60,982 bases of DNA from NCBI GenBank assembly GCA_945881905.1, contig CAMCVV010000001.1:1-60982 (forward strand). Direction: 5' to 3'. The position numbers and the translations under genes were made by a program. The stretch comes from Paenibacillus alvei. GTDB taxonomy: Bacteria > Bacillota > Bacilli > Paenibacillales > NBRC-103111. Positions 57,220 to 60,982 of the stretch are shown here, piece after piece. The notes beneath the pieces are model-generated. The model made no database searches. It was given only the letters and a program-made list of their open reading frames with translations, and was not told the origin of the DNA. How positions within the stretch are numbered: position 1 is the first letter of the stretch; every line of letters begins with the position of its first letter.

Positions 57220-57603
57220 ATGATGGAAATTGAAGCGCATTTGAGCTATACACGGGCGCATGACTGGATCGATATTCGTTCGAAAACGATAGTGCGAATC
57301 GGTGTCACAGATTTCGTTCAAGATTTACTTGGTGTGATTGTGTTTATGGAGTTGCCTGAACTTGGGACCCAACTACAGGAAGGAGATAGCTACGGTTGTC
57401 TCGAATCGATCAAAACCGTATCTGATTTATGTTCTCCTGTATCTGGCCAAGTTGTTGCAGTCAATGATCTTTTACGAAAAAATCCAGAAATCGTCAATGA
57501 AAGCCCGTACACGAACGGTTGGATTATGGAGGTAGCTGTTGCTGACACAGAACAATACCGGGAATTTCTCTCAGCAACACAATATGAGCAACATGTAAGC
57601 TAA
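57220..57603 (+). CDS. gcvH: glycine cleavage system H protein
   Basis: A 127-residue lipoyl carrier protein. HDWIDIRSKTIVRIGVTDF, the lipoylated Lys at about 65 (GCLESIKTVSDLCSPVSG) and the PYTNGWIMEV end identify it. ATG 57220 follows AGGAGTGGAC. No gcvT or gcvP are near; stand-alone GcvH in Bacillota also serves lipoate relay to other enzymes. Confidence 0.93.
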   Translation: MMEIEAHLSYTRAHDWIDIRSKTIVRIGVTDFVQDLLGVIVFMELPELGTQLQEGDSYGCLESIKTVSDLCSPVSGQVVAVNDLLRKNPEIVNESPYTNGWIMEVAVADTEQYREFLSATQYEQHVS

Positions 57604-57629
57604 TCGTTGCCCACTGATGGAGGTGCTTC

Positions 57630-58220
57630 ATGAGCAAAATAACACCTGTATATGGCCAAGAGCGAGTTCCTCCTGGTCAATCCGTAACACAAGGCTGGCC
57701 TGTGCTTCATCATGGTTCGATTCCGTATTACCAAGATATGAGTAAATGGAATTTACGCTTATTTGGTTTAGTAGAAGCCGAAGTTGTGATCACACACACG
57801 CAATTTCTTGCCTTGCCCAGAGAAGGGTTTCACAATGATATTCATTGTGTAACGTCTTGGTCGAAATTAGACAATACGTGGGAAGGTATACCAATCAACG
57901 CCATCATGGAGAAAATTCAACTTAAACCTGAAGCGACTCATGTCATGCTTCATGCTGAACATGGATGGACGACGAATCTACCTTTAGCTGATTTCCTTAA
58001 AGAAACCTCATTTTTGGGGACGAAGCATCATGGGGAATTATTAACTCCTGAACATGGGTATCCGTTACGCATGGTCGTACCCCATTTATATTTCTGGAAA
58101 AGCGCCAAATGGCTTCGAGGTATCGAATTCATGGAGAAAGACAAGCCAGGTTTTTGGGAACGTAACGGCTACCATATGTATGGGGATCCGTTTGCAGAAC
58201 AGCGATATGATTTTGAATAG
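57630..58220 (+). CDS. sulfite oxidase-like molybdopterin oxidoreductase (YuiH-like)
   Basis: A 196-residue protein holding only the molybdopterin-binding domain. The Mo-ligating Cys lies in HCVTSWSKLDNTWEG; the VMLHAEHGWTTNLPL and PLRMVVPHLYFWKSAKW blocks are typical of YuiH-like sulfite-oxidase fold enzymes. No signal peptide, so cytosolic. GATGGAGGTG precedes the ATG. It follows gcvH by 26 bases and is convergent with the GntR gene. Confidence 0.9.
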   Translation: MSKITPVYGQERVPPGQSVTQGWPVLHHGSIPYYQDMSKWNLRLFGLVEAEVVITHTQFLALPREGFHNDIHCVTSWSKLDNTWEGIPINAIMEKIQLKPEATHVMLHAEHGWTTNLPLADFLKETSFLGTKHHGELLTPEHGYPLRMVVPHLYFWKSAKWLRGIEFMEKDKPGFWERNGYHMYGDPFAEQRYDFE

Positions 58221-58234
58221 GATCCATAGGTCAG

Positions 58235-58975
58235 TTACACCTTGTCATCAGCGTGCAGGTCTTGTTGATTTAAGACTTGCTCTACTTTAGCAAGATGAGA
58301 ATCCATCCATGTTGCAGCTTCATCTGCAGCACAATGAGCAATCGCTTGATATATCGATAGATGTTCTTGATATAAGCGCTCGGATGAAGAGCGCTCTGCG
58401 TAAAACCATAACGCGCGAGAATCGCTCATACTGTCATGAAGTTTTTGTGATAATGAGGTCATGAGCTCGATAAGTACAGGATTATGTGTTGCTTGTGCAA
58501 TTTGCAAATGATAGCGCACATCGGCTTGCTCACTGATGGATTCATTATCGAGATGTGCTTGCATGTCAGCAAGTGTCAATGTTAAACAAGCGAGATCATC
58601 ATCAGTTCGATGCATTGCAGCCAATCTAGCGCACCCTGTCTCTAAGACGCGTCTTACTTCGAGAATATGAAGTAAAGATTGTACGCGATTAACCCAAGAT
58701 TGTTTGTAGCGAATACCAGGGTGTTCCGGTGAAGCGGGTTCGATATATGCGCGCACATACGTGCCTTCACCTTGTTTCATGTTAAGCATACCTAGAACTT
58801 TAAGTGCACTGAGTGCTTCTCGAATCGTAGAACGTCCGACTTGATAGCGCATCGCTAGTTCTTCTACAGAGGCAAGTTTATCACCTTGCTTTAGATGTCC
58901 TTCGATCCATTGCTTTTTGAGATCGGACAATACCCATTCTGAGCTCTTCATGGGTCGAGGTACGGATGGATCCAT
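58235..58975 (-). CDS. GntR/FadR-subfamily transcriptional regulator
   Basis: A 246-residue repressor with an N-terminal winged helix (LASVEELAMRYQVGRSTIREALSALKVLG, residues about 35-65) and a C-terminal helical FCD ligand domain with His-rich metal-ligand positions (HLQIAQATHNPVLIELM, HLSIYQAIAH). GAGGAG lies nine bases before ATG 58975. It is divergent from glcD with a palindromic site between them, so it most likely represses the glycolate operon and responds to glycolate or a related hydroxyacid; this is inference by analogy to GlcC/LldR. Confidence 0.92.
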   Translation of the reverse strand: MDPSVPRPMKSSEWVLSDLKKQWIEGHLKQGDKLASVEELAMRYQVGRSTIREALSALKVLGMLNMKQGEGTYVRAYIEPASPEHPGIRYKQSWVNRVQSLLHILEVRRVLETGCARLAAMHRTDDDLACLTLTLADMQAHLDNESISEQADVRYHLQIAQATHNPVLIELMTSLSQKLHDSMSDSRALWFYAERSSSERLYQEHLSIYQAIAHCAADEAATWMDSHLAKVEQVLNQQDLHADDKV

Positions 58976-59048
58976 AATATGCATCTCCTCGTGAATACCG
59001 AACTGAATACCGAACTGTTTTGTGAAACTCTAGGTGTAGGTAAGGAAG

Positions 59049-59078
59049 TTTACACGTCTTTATAGTGTAGTGTATAAT
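59049..59078 (+). promoter_or_regulatory. promoter of glcD-glcF
   Basis: TTTACA (59049-59054), an 18-base spacer and TATAAT (59073-59078). The expected transcript start is near 59085. Confidence 0.7.
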
Positions 59079-59095
59079 AATCTTTGTGTTAAGTC

Positions 59096-59110
59096 ATCAG
59101 GTGACCTGAT
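59096..59110. promoter_or_regulatory. operator for the FadR-type regulator
   Basis: ATCAGGT-G-ACCTGAT is a perfect 7-1-7 palindrome with the GT-n-AC core of FadR-subfamily operators. It lies about 10 bases downstream of the predicted transcript start of glcD, a classic repression position. Confidence 0.75.
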
Positions 59111-59163
59111 TTATTATCGCGATGAGTGTTCATACAGCGTAACATGAAAAGGGAGTGAACGTT

Positions 59164-60579
59164 ATGCTTCAACCAGACGTAAAAGTGAAACTGCAAGAAA
59201 TCGTTGGAGAAAGGTACTACCAAGACGATCCGCAAGCATTGGTTACGCATTCTTATGATGGCACTCCGATGTTACAAGCTCTTCCGGACGGCGTCATATA
59301 TCCAGCAAGCACAGAGGACGTTTCCGCGATTATGAAGGTATTACATCATCATCGCATCCCACTCGTCAGCCGAGGTTCAGGTACGAATCTTTGCGGAGGT
59401 ACAGTTCCGATCCATGGAGGTGTGGTGATGGTGATGCATCGCATGAATCATATATGGGAAGTAGATCGACAGAACTTAACTGCAACCGTACAGCCAGGTG
59501 TCATAACCAAAACGTTCGCTACTCATGTGGAATCATTGGGTTTGTTTTATCCACCTGATCCAAGCAGTATGTCGATATCAACGATAGGTGGGAATATTGC
59601 TGAATGTTCTGGAGGACTTCGTGGATTCAAATATGGCACGACCAAAGATTATGTACTAGGACTTGAAGCCGTGTTAGCGAATGGCGAAGTGATTCGAACC
59701 GGCGGCAAATCGATGAAAGATGTAGCAGGGTACGACTTGACGAAGCTTCTTGTTGGTTCAGAAGGTACGCTTGCGATCATCACGGAAGCTACACTCAAGC
59801 TGATCGCACCTCCCAAAACCAAACAAACCATGCTTGCGATGTTCGCTGATATATATGATGCAGCGCGCACGGTATCTGCTATTATTGAACAGCAGATCAC
59901 TCCTGCTACACTAGAATTTCTCGACCGCTCTACCATTAAAGTTGTAGAAGATTATGCGAAATTAGGACTACCCACCGATATGGAAGCGATTCTTTTGATC
60001 GAGCAAGATGGTGATATGGAACAAGTTACTCGAGATATGGCTCACATTGAGCGGATCTGTCGAGAAGAGCGCGCAGTTCAAATTCGACGTGCAGCTACGG
60101 AAGAGGAAGCAAGCCAATTAATTGCTGCTCGACGGTCTGCTTTTACAGCATTGGCTCGTTTAAGGCCGACAACCATCCTCGAAGATGCTACCGTTCCTCG
60201 TTCCAAAATCGCTGACATGGTGATGGAAATCAACCGTATTGCAAAGAAGTACAATGTTCAAATCAGTACATTTGGACATGCAGGTGATGGGAATCTTCAC
60301 CCAACAGCAACGACTGATGCACGAGATCAAGATGAAATCCATCGTGTGGAAGAAGCGTTCGCAGAGATCTTTGATGTTGCGATCCGCCTAGGGGGAACTA
60401 TCACAGGTGAGCATGGTGTAGGTATGGTGAAGTCACCTTTTCTAGAATGGAAAGTAGGCCCTATAGGGATTGAACTCATGAAATCGATCAAGCAAGCTTT
60501 CGATCCATACCAATTGCTGAATCCCAATAAAATATTTGCGAAGTCTTCACGTAAAAGGGTGGTGCTTGAACGTGGGTAG
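59164..60579 (+). CDS. glcD: glycolate oxidase subunit GlcD (FAD-linked)
   Basis: A 471-residue FAD enzyme that oxidises glycolate or a similar 2-hydroxyacid to the oxoacid. The FAD_binding_4 domain ([39 protein letters not shown]) precedes the oxidase C-terminal domain, with [12 protein letters not shown] and [17 protein letters not shown] 59164 lies eight bases after AAAGGGAG; a GTG at 59155 overlaps that site. Overlaps glcF by eight bases. Confidence 0.94.
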   Translation: MLQPDVKVKLQEIVGERYYQDDPQALVTHSYDGTPMLQALPDGVIYPASTEDVSAIMKVLHHHRIPLVSRGSGTNLCGGTVPIHGGVVMVMHRMNHIWEVDRQNLTATVQPGVITKTFATHVESLGLFYPPDPSSMSISTIGGNIAECSGGLRGFKYGTTKDYVLGLEAVLANGEVIRTGGKSMKDVAGYDLTKLLVGSEGTLAIITEATLKLIAPPKTKQTMLAMFADIYDAARTVSAIIEQQITPATLEFLDRSTIKVVEDYAKLGLPTDMEAILLIEQDGDMEQVTRDMAHIERICREERAVQIRRAATEEEASQLIAARRSAFTALARLRPTTILEDATVPRSKIADMVMEINRIAKKYNVQISTFGHAGDGNLHPTATTDARDQDEIHRVEEAFAEIFDVAIRLGGTITGEHGVGMVKSPFLEWKVGPIGIELMKSIKQAFDPYQLLNPNKIFAKSSRKRVVLERG

Positions 60580-60982
60580 TTCTATATATAGTAATCTGTC
60601 ACCGACAGCGCACAAACTCAAGCTACAACTCGATGATGATCAATTGACGAATTGTATGCGTTGTGGATTTTGTCTACCTGCTTGTCCTACGTATGCACAA
60701 ACAGGGATAGAAGCAGAATCTCCACGAGGACGCATCGCACTCATGAAAGCTGTAGCAGATGGGATCATGAAACCTGATCAGGTGTTTGAACAACAAATGA
60801 ACCATTGTTTGGGTTGCCGAGCCTGTGAACCTGCTTGTCCAGCTGATGTCAAGTATGGTCAATTGCTTGAACAAGCACGTGATGCGATTGAAGACCATAC
60901 ACAGAGTCATCGTTGGTGGATACGGATGGTACGCTTTCTTGCATTCAAGGTATTTTTTCCGCAACAGCGTAGGATGCGAATA
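60572..60982 (+). CDS. glcF: glycolate oxidase iron-sulfur subunit GlcF (partial, cut by window end)
   Basis: The frame starts at GTG 60572, after an AAAGGGTGGTG site within glcD, and runs off the end (137 codons visible). Two [4Fe-4S] ferredoxin motifs are visible: Cys28, Cys31, Cys34 and Cys38 ([12 protein letters not shown]) and Cys79, Cys82, Cys85 and Cys89 ([12 protein letters not shown]). GlcF receives electrons from GlcD. The two CCG cysteine domains expected at the C-terminus lie beyond the window. Confidence 0.9.
   Translation, partial: MGSSIYSNLSPTAHKLKLQLDDDQLTNCMRCGFCLPACPTYAQTGIEAESPRGRIALMKAVADGIMKPDQVFEQQMNHCLGCRACEPACPADVKYGQLLEQARDAIEDHTQSHRWWIRMVRFLAFKVFFPQQRRMRI

Overview
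The window looks like chromosomal DNA of a low-to-moderate GC Bacillota, most likely Paenibacillaceae (Paenibacillus/Cohnella-like). The grounds are strong GGAGG ribosome sites, TTG/GTG starts, an L20-type leader before infC-rpmI-rplT, a T-box before ilvB-ilvH-ilvC-leuA-leuB, and Bacillales families such as DUF2621, DUF1128/UPF0435, YtqA, IMPACT/YvyE and a WGxxG anchor protein. I saw no rRNA, tRNA, CRISPR array, intact IS element or prophage. The placement is by pattern recognition, not by a search.

1-11 kb is an accessory, decaying region. Intact genes (secreted DUF4258-like protein, a conserved unknown, an NAD(P)-binding protein, rlmN, an aldo/keto reductase, an iron alcohol dehydrogenase with a divergent HxlR regulator, a PhyH-type dioxygenase) alternate with remnants of a GH2 glycosidase, a family 2 glycosyltransferase, an NAD-dependent epimerase and an AraC regulator. 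11-15 kb holds a CDP-alcohol phosphatidyltransferase/FAD oxidoreductase pair, a short tyrosine recombinase whose first catalytic Arg is His, and a 45-residue cysteine-rich mini-protein ending in a very strong terminator.

15-31 kb is mostly housekeeping: nfo-purU (translationally coupled), tkt, ppnP, a hydroxyacid dehydrogenase, pgi, a YvyE-like gene, a DUF1128 gene, a GT2/GtrA sugar-lipid pair, a B12-radical SAM protein, manA, then ytqA with a cytochrome c lipoprotein lying between it and a two-end-truncated ytqB remnant. 31-36 kb is AT-rich and carries a glycine-rich WGxxG protein, trmB and three genes pointing to glycolipid synthesis (GT28/UgtP-like, PAP2, GT2).

36-44 kb holds two classically regulated operons: infC (ATT start)-rpmI-rplT behind an L20 leader, and ilvBHC-leuAB behind a T-box with a CTC (Leu) specifier. 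After mgtE, 45-51 kb holds an alpha-glucan module on the minus strand: DUF4912, a 1016-residue GH57-GT4 fusion (branching enzyme plus glucan synthase-like domain) and a GH15 glucoamylase. 51-61 kb carries small unknown genes, an aldo/keto reductase with an Fe-S-like Cys tail, pepA with a GC-rich internal patch, an MFS transporter, a Gfo/Idh oxidoreductase, gcvH, a YuiH-like molybdoenzyme, and a FadR-type regulator divergent from glcD-glcF (glcF cut by the window end).

The most unusual items are the GH57-GT4 fusion with its neighbours, the recombinase with the substituted catalytic Arg, the Cys-rich mini-protein unit, and the density of gene remnants. I found no defence-type or clearly unprecedented multi-gene system.
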